Below are positions 42,464 to 51,278 of a stretch of 64,000 nucleotides of DNA, one piece after another. Every line of letters starts with the position of its first letter. Position 1 is the stretch's first letter. Origin of the DNA: Porphyromonas endodontalis ATCC 35406 (lineage in GTDB: Bacteria; Bacteroidota; Bacteroidia; Bacteroidales; Porphyromonadaceae). The notes under the pieces are model-generated. The model worked only from the letters and a program-made list of their open reading frames with translations. It did not search any database and was not told the origin of the DNA. A program made the position numbers and the translations under genes. The stretch lies in the NCBI RefSeq assembly GCF_000174815.1, contig NZ_ACNN01000005.1, forward strand, positions 186,001 through 250,000. Reading direction: 5' to 3'.

Positions 42464-43107
42464 GGTGCCAGTCGGTCTATTTTCCAACCCTCTCCTTCTT
42501 CGTTTGGAGTATATAAGAACCTATCGTGCAAACGGCTTTCTCGGCCTTGCCAAAATTCGATACGCTCCGGCTTTACCGCGAATCCTCCCCAATTGTCGGG
42601 GCGAGGTACGCTGCGACCAACGTATTTTAGGCTCTCGGCAGCAAAAGCTACCATGATATATTCTCTATTGGGTATGGGGTGGCTCTGAGGCGATACGCGG
42701 GCTCCCACTCTACTTTTATAGGGGCGTTGTGCAAAGTAAGCGTCGCTCTCCTCGGCAGAGAGGTGGCGTACCGTACCTTCGATATGGATCTGTCTCTCCA
42801 TCTCGTGCCATAGGAATGTAAGTGCCACATGGGGGTTCGCGCTCATCTGCTTACCCTTACGGCTCTCGTAGTTGCTGTAAAAAACAAACTCATCGTTGAG
42901 CACCTCTTTGAGTAGTACTGTGCGCATACTCGGATGCCCATCGGGTGTACTTGTTGCCACAATCACGGCTGTGGGTTCTAGAGCATTGCCCTCCACAGCT
43001 TCGCGCAACCACTGATTGACCTTGTCAAAAGGGTTGGCCGGCATATCTTTGCGCGTGAGACTATGCTTACTATACTCGCGCCGGTAGCTCTCAAAATGCT
43101 GATCCAT
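42460..43107 (-). CDS. pdxH: Pyridoxamine 5'-phosphate oxidase
   Basis: This 215-residue FMN enzyme has the motifs RTVLLKEV, FYSNYESRKGKQ and a C-terminal RLHDRF...WKIDRLAP. It oxidises PNP/PMP to pyridoxal phosphate, needing oxygen. Its presence in an anaerobe is common among Bacteroidetes but is worth noting. First gene of the operon, divergent from sdaA. Confidence 0.94.
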   Translation of the reverse strand: MDQHFESYRREYSKHSLTRKDMPANPFDKVNQWLREAVEGNALEPTAVIVATSTPDGHPSMRTVLLKEVLNDEFVFYSNYESRKGKQMSANPHVALTFLWHEMERQIHIEGTVRHLSAEESDAYFAQRPYKSRVGARVSPQSHPIPNREYIMVAFAAESLKYVGRSVPRPDNWGGFAVKPERIEFWQGRESRLHDRFLYTPNEEGEGWKIDRLAP

Positions 43108-43167
43108 TCTCTATCTTTTCTACTACAACTGCACTTTATTCTTCTGAGTGTGCAACATTCAGCACTA

Positions 43168-43175
43168 CAAAGCTA
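43168..43175 (-). promoter_or_regulatory. -7 box of the pdxH operon
   Basis: The minus strand reads TAGCTTTG, fitting TAnnTTTG, about 60 nt before the pdxH start. Confidence 0.6.
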
Positions 43176-43188
43176 CTCTTTTTTTCGA

Positions 43189-43196
43189 TATCTTTG
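43189..43196 (+). promoter_or_regulatory. -7 box of sdaA
   Basis: TATCTTTG fits TAnnTTTG, 39 nt before the start. It lies 13 bp from the oppositely facing pdxH box, so the two promoters compete for space. Confidence 0.6.
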
Positions 43197-43235
43197 ACCC
43201 CTACTAGTGATGAGAATTAATTAGAACTCTCGATT

Positions 43236-44513
43236 ATGATGGATACAATCAAGCAAATATATCGTATCGGCAATGGCCCGAGTAGTAGTCACACAATGGG
43301 GCCTAAGCGTGCTGCAACCCTCTTTCTCAAGCAGGTAGAGGGGCTTATAATCTCTTCTTTTGAGGTTACCTTATATGGTAGTTTGGCAGCTACGGGTAAG
43401 GGGCACATGACCGATCAAGCGATACTATCTGTGCTCAATCCGATACATCCCACAGAGATTATTTGGGAGCCTTCTGTAGAACTAAAGTTTCACCCCAACG
43501 GCATATTGTTCCGAGCTCTCGATGGAGAGGGGAAAGAGATAAAGCGATTTATGGTCTATAGTATTGGGGGCGGAGTGCTTGCTAATGAAGACTTTAATGA
43601 GCAGGTAACCAATGAGGTTTATAAGCTCTCGCACATCACAGAGATGATGCCCATCCTTCAAAAATATGGGATGTCTTACTGGGAATATGTAGAGCATTGC
43701 GAGGGAAAAGAAATTTGGGATTACCTAGCAGAGGTATGGAAGGTGATGAAGCAGTCGATCCACGATGGCTTAGAGGCTGAGGGTGTATTGCCCGGAGGCT
43801 TGGGGCTAAGACGGAAGGCGGCGGAATATATGGTGCGCTCCCTGAGCTATTCGGAGAGCGTGCGCTCTCGCGGTAAGGTATATGCCTATGCTCTTGCTGT
43901 GAGTGAACAGAATGCTTCCGGAGGGCTTGTCGTTACGGCACCCACATGTGGCTCCTGTGGGGTAATGCCGGCTGTACTCTATCACCTGCAAGACACCCGC
44001 AACTTTACGGATAAGCGAATATTGCGTGCTTTGGCTACGGCAGGTCTCTTTGGGAATGTTGTGCGTACGAACGCCTCTATCAGCGGAGCGGAGGTGGGAT
44101 GCCAAGGCGAAGTGGGAGTTGCTTGTTCTATGGCTGCTGCTGCCGCTAGTCAGCTCTTTGGTGGTACGTTGGCTCAGATTGAATATGCTGCCGAGATGGG
44201 GCTTGAGCATCATTTGGGCTTGACTTGTGACCCTGTTTGCGGATTGGTGCAAATCCCCTGCATCGAGCGTAATGCCTTTGCCGCTAGTCGCGCTCTTGAT
44301 GCCAATACCTATGCCAACTTTACGGATGGCAGGCACCGAGTAAGTTTCGACCGCGTAGTAGCGACCATGCATCAGACTGGCAAAGACCTCCCAAGCCTAT
44401 ATAAAGAAACTTCTACGGGAGGACTTGCGACCAATTCAGAGCTAGACGGAGAAACTCAAACCGACGAAGCCAAATTCTCTGAGTTAGATGGACCGCACAC
44501 TTCGCCCTGCTAA
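43236..44513 (+). CDS. sdaA: L-serine ammonia-lyase (iron-sulfur type)
   Basis: This 425-residue single-chain enzyme has the N-terminal [13 protein letters not shown] (beta domain) and the alpha domain with [12 protein letters not shown] and [12 protein letters not shown], whose Cys residues hold the [4Fe-4S] cluster. It deaminates serine to pyruvate and ammonia, a fermentative source of pyruvate. The last 25 residues are an acidic extra tail with SELDG twice. Monocistronic, with a terminator. Confidence 0.94.
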   Translation: MMDTIKQIYRIGNGPSSSHTMGPKRAATLFLKQVEGLIISSFEVTLYGSLAATGKGHMTDQAILSVLNPIHPTEIIWEPSVELKFHPNGILFRALDGEGKEIKRFMVYSIGGGVLANEDFNEQVTNEVYKLSHITEMMPILQKYGMSYWEYVEHCEGKEIWDYLAEVWKVMKQSIHDGLEAEGVLPGGLGLRRKAAEYMVRSLSYSESVRSRGKVYAYALAVSEQNASGGLVVTAPTCGSCGVMPAVLYHLQDTRNFTDKRILRALATAGLFGNVVRTNASISGAEVGCQGEVGVACSMAAAAASQLFGGTLAQIEYAAEMGLEHHLGLTCDPVCGLVQIPCIERNAFAASRALDANTYANFTDGRHRVSFDRVVATMHQTGKDLPSLYKETSTGGLATNSELDGETQTDEAKFSELDGPHTSPC

Positions 44514-44563
44514 GTAGGATCAGTACAGATAACGAGAGGTGTATAAATCCTCTCTTTATATAA

Positions 44564-44615
44564 CCCCCTCTACTCCCTAGGCATTGCTCGGATGGAGTAG
44601 AGGGGGCTTCGTTTG
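44564..44615 (+). terminator. Terminator of sdaA
   Basis: Perfect 13-bp stem CCCCCTCTACTCC/GGAGTAGAGGGGG (44564-44576, 44594-44606) followed by CTTCGTTTG. Confidence 0.75.
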
Positions 44616-44697
44616 TAGTGAGCCGTATATTACTCTTTCGTCTTGTACGAGATGGAGAGGTACACTGCTTCCCTTTTTAGATCGGCTTCTTACCGCA

Positions 44698-45126
44698 TTA
44701 CTTCTCGGCTTGTTTCTTGAGAAGTTCTTTGATCTCGCCAAGAAGCTTCACCTCGTCGCTGGGTTCGGCAGGGGTTGCAGGCTCTTCGGGTTTGGCTTTG
44801 CGTAGCTTGTTCATCCCCTTAATAAGCATAAAGATTACGAAGGCGATGATGAAGAAATCGAGCACAGCTTGTAAGAAGGTACCCACAGTCATAGCGACCT
44901 CCGGCCTAGTGATTTCTCCTCCTTCTATCACAGCTTCGCGGAGTACCCACTTGAGATCCTCGATATTGCTGCCACTCGTCAGTAGGGTAATGGGAGGCAT
45001 AATTACGTCCGCCACGAGGGAAGAGACAATCTTGCCAAAGGCACCACCGATGATGATACCCACAGCCATGTCCATTACGTTGCCCCTCATGGCAAACTCT
45101 TTGAATTCAGAAACTAGTTTCGACAT
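44698..45126 (-). CDS. mscL: Large-conductance mechanosensitive channel
   Basis: This 142-residue protein has the MscL opening [24 protein letters not shown] (two parts) with the pore-lining first helix, VADVIMPPI, and a second helix [13 protein letters not shown], ending in a helical bundle. It is a pentameric inner-membrane valve that opens under osmotic tension. It follows fhs by 70 bp on the same strand. Confidence 0.96.
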   Translation of the reverse strand: MSKLVSEFKEFAMRGNVMDMAVGIIIGGAFGKIVSSLVADVIMPPITLLTSGSNIEDLKWVLREAVIEGGEITRPEVAMTVGTFLQAVLDFFIIAFVIFMLIKGMNKLRKAKPEEPATPAEPSDEVKLLGEIKELLKKQAEK

Positions 45127-45196
45127 ACCTAATATCCTTTCCTTTTCTTACTGATTTTCTATAGAGGTCATATCTTGTATCCTTTTGATCCGGGGG

Positions 45197-46867
45197 TTAG
45201 CTCAACCCCTCTATATGACCGTCTACTATATCTATATTAACGGCTTGCGGCGCCTTGGGTAGCCCCGGCATACGCATTATATCGCCCATAACCACCACAA
45301 TCATACCTGCACCTCTATTGATAACGAGGTCGGTTACTTTCATCTCAAACCCTCTTACGTCGCCATACTCTTTGGCATCGGTGCTAAAAGAGAATTGTGT
45401 TTTGGCGATGCAGACGGGGAGATGCCCTAGGTGCAACTCGCGTATCTTGGCGAGAGCTTTGGCCGCTTTGCTGCTGTAGGTTACGCTGCCTGCACTATAG
45501 ATCTTGTGGGCTATCTTCTCTACTTTTTGTTCGATTGTTTCATCTGATTCGTATGCAAATTTGAGGGGCATTGAGGGCTTATTCTCAATGGTGTCAACTA
45601 CGAGTTGTGCCAATTCTGCGGCACCCTTACCCCCTTCTGCGAAGGCATTGTTTACGGCAAAGCCCACTCCTAATTCGTCTTCGCAGTGCCGGCGTACTAG
45701 TTCTATCTCGCTATCAATGTCGGAAGCAAAGCGATTGAAACAAACAACTACGCGCTGACCAAAGTTGCGCAGGTTGTGTACGTGCCTATCGAGGTTGGCC
45801 AATCCGCGAAGTACTCCCTCTTTATCGGGGTCTTTGATGCGCTTTTCGTCCAGACCTCCGTGCAGCTTGAGTGCGGATAGCGTGGCCACCAATACGGTGA
45901 GTTTGGGTTGTAATCCTCCCACTCGGCACTTTATATCGAAGAACTTTTCTGCCCCTAGGTCAGCTCCGAATCCGGCTTCTGTGATGGCATATTCTCCGTA
46001 CGACATTGCCATCTTGGTAGCGAGCATTGAGTTGCAACCATGGGCAATATTGGCAAAGGGGCCTCCATGCACAAAGGCAGGTGTATGCTCTGTGGTTTGT
46101 ACGAGATTGGGCTTGATGGCATCTTTTAGCAGTACGGTAACAGCTCCGGCTACCCCAAGGTCTTTGACCGTAAAGGGTTCGCCTTCTTTTGTGTACCCTA
46201 GGAGAATATTCTCTATGCGGAGGCGTAGATCTTCTAGGTCTTTAGCTAGACAAAGTATGGCCATGATCTCCGAAGCCGGAGTAATATCGAAGCCGGTTTG
46301 TCTGGGTATGCCATCCGTGCTGTTTCCTAGCCCCGAGACGATGTTGCGCAACGAGCGGTCGTTTACGTCGAGCACTCTCTTCCAAAGCACTTCCGACAAT
46401 CCGACGCAATTATCCCTATTTTGGTATATATAATTATCGAGCAGAGCCGTAATCATATTGTGCGCCGAGGTGATCGCATGGAAGTCTCCTGTGAAGTGGA
46501 GGTTGATGTTTTCCATCGGTAGTACTTGGGCATATCCCCCACCGGCAGCACCCCCTTTTTGCCCGAAACAGGGCCCCAATGAGGGTTCGCGCAAAGCCAC
46601 GATGGCGCGTTTCCCTATTTGGTTAAGCCCGAGAGCCAGACCAATAGAGACAGTAGTTTTCCCGACCCCGGCTTTGTTTGGAGTGATGGCAGTAACGAGT
46701 ATCAGATTGCTTTTGGCAATCTTTTCCGGACGGAGACTGCCTAGCCCTATCTTGGCAATATGATGGCCATAGGGCTCTACGTTGGCGTTGTCGATACCCA
46801 AATTTTGGGCAATATCTTGTATTGGTTTTAGCTCTATCTCGCGAGCAATTTCTATATCTGTCTTCAT
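45197..46867 (-). CDS. fhs: Formate-tetrahydrofolate ligase
   Basis: This 556-residue enzyme has the ATP loop [17 protein letters not shown] near residue 65, [19 protein letters not shown] and the formate/THF region MALHTG-like [10 protein letters not shown]. It forms 10-formyl-THF from formate, ATP and THF. Full length. Divergent from queA with the hairpin repeat between. Confidence 0.95.
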   Translation of the reverse strand: MKTDIEIAREIELKPIQDIAQNLGIDNANVEPYGHHIAKIGLGSLRPEKIAKSNLILVTAITPNKAGVGKTTVSIGLALGLNQIGKRAIVALREPSLGPCFGQKGGAAGGGYAQVLPMENINLHFTGDFHAITSAHNMITALLDNYIYQNRDNCVGLSEVLWKRVLDVNDRSLRNIVSGLGNSTDGIPRQTGFDITPASEIMAILCLAKDLEDLRLRIENILLGYTKEGEPFTVKDLGVAGAVTVLLKDAIKPNLVQTTEHTPAFVHGGPFANIAHGCNSMLATKMAMSYGEYAITEAGFGADLGAEKFFDIKCRVGGLQPKLTVLVATLSALKLHGGLDEKRIKDPDKEGVLRGLANLDRHVHNLRNFGQRVVVCFNRFASDIDSEIELVRRHCEDELGVGFAVNNAFAEGGKGAAELAQLVVDTIENKPSMPLKFAYESDETIEQKVEKIAHKIYSAGSVTYSSKAAKALAKIRELHLGHLPVCIAKTQFSFSTDAKEYGDVRGFEMKVTDLVINRGAGMIVVVMGDIMRMPGLPKAPQAVNIDIVDGHIEGLS

Positions 46868-46896
46868 AGAAACAAACTTACTATTAATTTCTGCAG

Positions 46897-46904
46897 CAAA
46901 TGTA
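46897..46904 (-). promoter_or_regulatory. -7 box of fhs
   Basis: The minus strand reads TACATTTG, about 30 nt before the start. Confidence 0.5.
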
Positions 46905-47052
46905 GTTATTCCGTTCGGATACAGGGTATTCCCCTCGGCAATAGCTTTATAGGTAAAATCAATTCGCCGAGAGAAGACTTCCGCTACAGCTTGGTTTTAT
47001 AGAAAATCTTCCCTGAAAAGAAAAGTTTTTCTACCCAGAATCACTAGGCCTT

Positions 47053-47125
47053 ACAGGCTGAAAAACAAAAAAATATAGCCCAAGATTCTTTTGAGTTTTG
47101 GGCAGGCTTTTTTGTGCGTTTCACA
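47053..47125. repeat. 73-bp hairpin repeat, copy E
   Basis: ACAGGCTG...GGGCAGGCTTTTTTG.GCGTTTCACA. The end 47100-47125 matches 10739-10764 at 24 of 26 bases. The middle forms GCCCAAGA/TTTTGGGC. It lies between two divergent genes, where no terminator is needed, so the element is not just a gene-end signal. Confidence 0.65.
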
Positions 47126-47230
47126 CTGCTGTTTTTTGCGTATCGCACCCAGTATCTGTATCTGAGATTGGGTGTATCTATTCTCTCTTTGAGGGATGGG
47201 AAGTCTATCCGCTCTGTCGTGGGTTATTTG

Positions 47231-47238
47231 TACTTTTG
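47231..47238 (+). promoter_or_regulatory. -7 box of queA
   Basis: TACTTTTG, 50 nt before the start at 47288, supporting that start over the longer frame. Confidence 0.55.
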
Positions 47239-47287
47239 CCCTAGATTTGTGGGAGACAACCGCAAATCCCCGTCCAACTATAAGGCA

Positions 47288-48505
47288 ATGAATGAAACCA
47301 GACAAGTAGAGATAGAGAGCTACGACTACCCTTTACCTGATGAACGCATCGCACGTTATCCACTTGAAGATCGCGCTGCATGCCGGCTGCTCGTCTATCG
47401 GTCAGGTGAGATTATCTCTTCTCAATTTCGGCAGATTACAGACTTTATTCCTGAGCATTCTTTGCTCATACGCAATAATACGCGCGTAATACGCGCGCGC
47501 ATACATGTGCAGAAACCATCGGGGGCGCAGATTGAGATCATGTGCCTTGAGCCTGCAAGTCCTGCCCAATACGAGCGAGCATTGTCTGCCACCTCGGGCT
47601 GTTCGTGGCATTGTTTGGTGGGGAATGCTCGGCGTTGGAAGGAGGGGGCTCTTGAGACGTTGGTGACTCTTCCTGGGGAGACTGATCCTATCCTCTTTCG
47701 TATTGAGCGAGGAGAGGGGGATGTGATTCACTTCTCGTGGAATAGCGACCACTGTACCTTTGGGGAGTTATTGTCTGTGGTGGGAATTTTGCCTATCCCC
47801 CCTTATCTCCGTCGTGAGACCGAAGAGAGTGACAACATTAACTACCAAACAGTTTATGCCCAATGCGATGGATCGGTAGCCGCCCCCACAGCCGGACTTC
47901 ATTTTACTCCGGAGCTTTTTGAGGCTCTTAAAGAAAAAGGAGTATCCTTAGGGGAGATTACATTACATGTAGGGGCAGGTACTTTTATGCCAGTCAAGAC
48001 GTCTAAGATTGGTGATCACCGGATGCATCAAGAGGTTTGCCGGGTAGAGCGAGGTATCGTGGCTCAATTAGCCGGCGGCTCTTACTCTCCCATTATTGCG
48101 GTGGGCACTACCTCTGTACGTACATTGGAGAGTCTTTACCTTTTGGCTCTTAACCATATAGACGAATTGGGGCAAGAGGATCATTTACCTTTTGTGACCC
48201 AATGGGAACCCTACGAAACGGACTATCCGGAGGCTTCTATGCCCCAAGTGATGGCTGCTCTGCTTAGCAAAATGGACAGTCTCTCCCTCGAGGAGGTGGT
48301 TTTTAGCACCGCTTTGCTGATTGCCCCGGGCTATACCTTCCGCGTTGTGGGGGGGATGGTGACTAATTTTCACCAACCCAAAAGTACCCTTCTACTTATG
48401 ATTTCGGCGTTTCTCGGGGAGGAGTGGGAGCGCATCTACGACTATGCTCTTAGTCACGACTACCGATTTTTGAGTTATGGTGATGGCTCACTGCTATTGC
48501 CGTAA
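47288..48505 (+). CDS. queA: S-adenosylmethionine:tRNA ribosyltransferase-isomerase
   Basis: This 405-residue enzyme has YPLPDERIARYP, NTRVIRARI, AAPTAGLHFTPEL, TLHVGAGTF and the C-terminal NFHQPKSTLLLMISAF. It moves the ribosyl part of SAM onto preQ1 in tRNA to give epoxyqueuosine. An upstream in-frame extension to 47114 is rejected: it is not QueA-like and precedes the promoter. First gene of a plus-strand run. Confidence 0.94.
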   Translation: MNETRQVEIESYDYPLPDERIARYPLEDRAACRLLVYRSGEIISSQFRQITDFIPEHSLLIRNNTRVIRARIHVQKPSGAQIEIMCLEPASPAQYERALSATSGCSWHCLVGNARRWKEGALETLVTLPGETDPILFRIERGEGDVIHFSWNSDHCTFGELLSVVGILPIPPYLRRETEESDNINYQTVYAQCDGSVAAPTAGLHFTPELFEALKEKGVSLGEITLHVGAGTFMPVKTSKIGDHRMHQEVCRVERGIVAQLAGGSYSPIIAVGTTSVRTLESLYLLALNHIDELGQEDHLPFVTQWEPYETDYPEASMPQVMAALLSKMDSLSLEEVVFSTALLIAPGYTFRVVGGMVTNFHQPKSTLLLMISAFLGEEWERIYDYALSHDYRFLSYGDGSLLLP

Positions 48506-48549
48506 GAACCACTTTATACGATCACACAAACTTAATCCTAAATACAATT

Positions 48550-48756
48550 ATGAGTACAAAACAATACAGCATTGTAGGCATGCATTGTGAGCACTGCGTT
48601 GCGACCGTTGCACGCGTGGCCTCTGAGGCAAAGGGTACCAGCCAAGTATCCGTATCCCTTGCACAAGGGACGTTAACCATGGAGGTGGATGAGACAATCT
48701 TTGACGAAGCTCTCTTTGTAGAAACTCTAGGCGAAGAGGGATTTGGCATTAACTGA
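48550..48756 (+). CDS. Small HMA-domain metal-binding protein (CopZ-like)
   Basis: This 68-residue protein is a single heavy-metal-associated domain with the Cu(I)-binding GMHCEHC motif (residues about 10-16). Proteins of this size are cytoplasmic copper chaperones that hand Cu(I) to a CopA pump. The pump in this window (8456) is 38 kb away, so pairing is inferred. It sits between queA (44 bp) and panC (37 bp). Confidence 0.87.
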   Translation: MSTKQYSIVGMHCEHCVATVARVASEAKGTSQVSVSLAQGTLTMEVDETIFDEALFVETLGEEGFGIN

Positions 48757-48793
48757 TAAGTACATCAAAGGATAGAAAGAGAGAATAAGCATT

Positions 48794-49645
48794 ATGATAG
48801 TGATAAGTAGTAAGAAGGAGCTACAGGCCCTTCTCGAAAGAGAGCGTGAGTCTCGCAAAACTATCGGATTGGTACCCACAATGGGCGCCTTGCACGATGG
48901 GCATCTAAGCCTTGTAAAGCAGGCAATTGCTCGCTATGATGTATGCGTGGTGAGCATCTTTGTCAATCCTCGTCAGTTCAATAATCCCAATGACTTGGAG
49001 ACCTATCCGCGTCAGCCGGAGAAGGATGTCGCTCTCCTTGATAGCGTGGGTTGCCACTATGTTTTCATGCCTTCTGTAGAGGAGATATACGATGGGAGTG
49101 GAGTAGAGCGCACGTTCGATTTTGGAGCTATTGGCCGAGTGATGGAGGGGGTACAACGCCCCGGACACTTCGAAGGTGTGGCTCTTATCGTGAGCAAACT
49201 CTTTGAGCTCGTTTCGCCCGATGGGGCATTCTTTGGAGAAAAAGACTTCCAACAGATTGCCATAGTACGTTCTATGGTGGAGCAATGTGGCTTCAAACTT
49301 TCTATTATAGCAGTGCCTATTGTACGCGAGGAGAGCGGACTTGCCCTCAGCAGCCGCAACCAGCGTCTTACTCAAGAGACACGCCCCTCGGCTCCACGTA
49401 TTTACCAAACCCTCCGTGCCAGCCTAGAGCAGAAAGAAAAGGGAATGACTCCCAACGAAGTAATCGCTTGGGTTACTAAGGAACTTAATGGCATACCGCA
49501 TCTTGAGGTTGAGTACTACGCTATTGTGGATGGTAATAGCCTGCAGCCTCTCGAAGCCTGGGAGGATAGTGAAGATCCTGTAGGGTGCATTGCCTGCTAT
49601 TGTGGGGATGTACGCCTTATCGATAATATCCACTATACGAAGTAA
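48794..49645 (+). CDS. panC: Pantothenate synthetase
   Basis: This 283-residue enzyme has GLVPTMGALHDGHLSL (HxGH-type ATP site), VSIFVNPRQF, GEKDFQQ and SSRNQRL. It joins pantoate and beta-alanine with ATP. Normal length. A lipoprotein gene follows after 14 bp. Confidence 0.96.
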   Translation: MIVISSKKELQALLERERESRKTIGLVPTMGALHDGHLSLVKQAIARYDVCVVSIFVNPRQFNNPNDLETYPRQPEKDVALLDSVGCHYVFMPSVEEIYDGSGVERTFDFGAIGRVMEGVQRPGHFEGVALIVSKLFELVSPDGAFFGEKDFQQIAIVRSMVEQCGFKLSIIAVPIVREESGLALSSRNQRLTQETRPSAPRIYQTLRASLEQKEKGMTPNEVIAWVTKELNGIPHLEVEYYAIVDGNSLQPLEAWEDSEDPVGCIACYCGDVRLIDNIHYTK

Positions 49646-49659
49646 AAGGAGATTGTATC

Positions 49660-51267
49660 ATGCAGCACCACTCTCGCTCTTTTTTGTTCGCTCATCGCCT
49701 TACGCAATGCTTTTCGCTACTGATAGGAGTGCTATTGCTGAGTGGTGTATCGGCGTGTTCGTCTCGTAAAAAAGTTGTTTCTACGGCTCCTCTCCCAGCT
49801 CCTCCTACCCCTAGAATAGAGGTGGAGATCCCCGTAGAAAAGCCGGTAATTCCCTCTAATGCTGAGGCTATTCGTGGGGTCTGGCTTACTACCATTTATG
49901 GTTTGGATTGGCCCTCGCGCCGTGCTGTCTCTACACAAGATATGGTCTCCCAGCGTAAGGAGCTTTGTCGTATACTTGATAGGTTAGCTGAGTCGCATTT
50001 CAATACCGTTTTCTTCCAAGTTCGCCATCGTGGAGACGTGATTTACCCCTCGAAGATAGAGCCGCGTGTGACCGTCTTTACGGGAGGTCGAAACAACTAT
50101 CTAGACTACGATCCGCTACAATTTGCCATCGAAGAGTGCCACAAGAGGGGGCTTAGCATCCATGCTTGGATTGTTACCTTCCCTCTCGGCAACACCTCTC
50201 ATGTGCAATCGCTGGGAGATAATAGTGTTTGGAAGAAGCATCGCGACTGGTGTTTTACCCTACACAACGATTGGTATCTCAACCCGGGACATCCCGAGGC
50301 GCGGAGCTATATTACCTCTGTGGTGCGTGAGATGGTAGAGCGTTATGACCTAGATGGGGTTCATTTTGACTACGTCCGCTATCCCGATAAGATGAGGGAG
50401 AAAGAGGATCAAAACCTATATATGCGCTATGGTAAGGGACGCTCTCTTGGCGAGTGGCGTACTAGTAATATCTCGGCCTTCCTCAAAGAGGTGTCGACCG
50501 AGGTGTGTTCTGTCAAACCCCATATGCTCGTAAGTGCAGCCCCTCTGGGTAAGTTGCGCGTTTTACCCTCTATGCCCAATGTGGGATGGACGGCTCGTGA
50601 GAGTGTCTTCCAAGACCCTGCAGCTTGGTATAGGGAGGGCTCGGTAGACTTTATCGTCCCCATGATGTACTATCGAGACAACCTATTCGAACCCTTCTTG
50701 GTAGATTGGAAAGCTCAAATCCCAGGGCTACCTATTGTGCCGGGGTTAGCCCCTTATCGGACCGAAGATGAGAGCAAATGGACGGCTCGAGATATTGAGA
50801 ATCAGATGAATGCCAGCGAACGTATGGGGATGGCAGGGATCTGTTTCTATCGAGAGCTCAACATTCGCCCCAATCGCAATGGCGTAGATCGTGTGATCAC
50901 TCGGCACTTTATATCTCCCGTGCGGATGCCTTCATTTGCTAAGCGTGGCACCCCTCGCCCCCCTCGTCCTTCTGCCCTTACGATTGAAGACAAGGGATCG
51001 TATTTTGAGGCATCGTGGTCTATGCCCTCTTCGTGGGATAGCTCGAAGGGAACTTACAATCTCTATGTTTCCGTACCCGAAGGGAACCTTGCCGGTGAAG
51101 ATTTCTTACTGGCAGCCCAGATCCCCACTACTCGGTACACCTTCTCTAAAGAGCTATTGCAGCAATTCTCTCGAGCTAAAACACTAGAATTCAGAGTGGA
51201 GGCTTCTAATCGTTCTTATGTGCGGGGGGAAGCGTCCGAAGCTGCTATTCTCGTGAAAGGTAACTAG
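49660..51267 (+). CDS. Family 10-like glycosyl hydrolase lipoprotein (GHL10/DUF187)
   Basis: This 535-residue protein has a lipoprotein signal with lipobox GVSAC (about C33), then the GHL10 domain with RGVWLTTIYGLDWPS, FQVRHRGDVIYPS and DGVHFDYVRYP (catalytic-region Asp). A fibronectin-like C-terminal domain of about 110 residues follows. Family members are thought to act on peptidoglycan or glycans at the cell surface; substrate unknown. It is 14 bp after panC and 11 bp before hemW. Confidence 0.83.
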   Translation: MQHHSRSFLFAHRLTQCFSLLIGVLLLSGVSACSSRKKVVSTAPLPAPPTPRIEVEIPVEKPVIPSNAEAIRGVWLTTIYGLDWPSRRAVSTQDMVSQRKELCRILDRLAESHFNTVFFQVRHRGDVIYPSKIEPRVTVFTGGRNNYLDYDPLQFAIEECHKRGLSIHAWIVTFPLGNTSHVQSLGDNSVWKKHRDWCFTLHNDWYLNPGHPEARSYITSVVREMVERYDLDGVHFDYVRYPDKMREKEDQNLYMRYGKGRSLGEWRTSNISAFLKEVSTEVCSVKPHMLVSAAPLGKLRVLPSMPNVGWTARESVFQDPAAWYREGSVDFIVPMMYYRDNLFEPFLVDWKAQIPGLPIVPGLAPYRTEDESKWTARDIENQMNASERMGMAGICFYRELNIRPNRNGVDRVITRHFISPVRMPSFAKRGTPRPPRPSALTIEDKGSYFEASWSMPSSWDSSKGTYNLYVSVPEGNLAGEDFLLAAQIPTTRYTFSKELLQQFSRAKTLEFRVEASNRSYVRGEASEAAILVKGN

Positions 51268-51278
51268 GAGGCTCTTGA

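Larger units (their letters stand above)
46868..47287. other. 420-bp divergent gap between fhs and queA
   Basis: It holds the fhs -7 box, a 73-bp hairpin repeat and the queA -7 box. An open frame extends queA upstream to 47114 but lies partly in the repeat. No further gene is seen. Confidence 0.6.

Noticed and set aside
44584-44805. 73-codon plus frame after sdaA
   Set aside because: It starts inside the sdaA terminator and covers the 3' end of mscL on the other strand.
45180-45215. Hairpin at the end of fhs as a terminator
   Set aside because: GGGGTT/AACCCC overlaps the stop codon but is not followed by a T-tract on the minus strand.
47114-47287. 58-residue extension of queA
   Set aside because: It starts inside the hairpin repeat and before the -7 box; QueA homology begins at the ATG at 47288.
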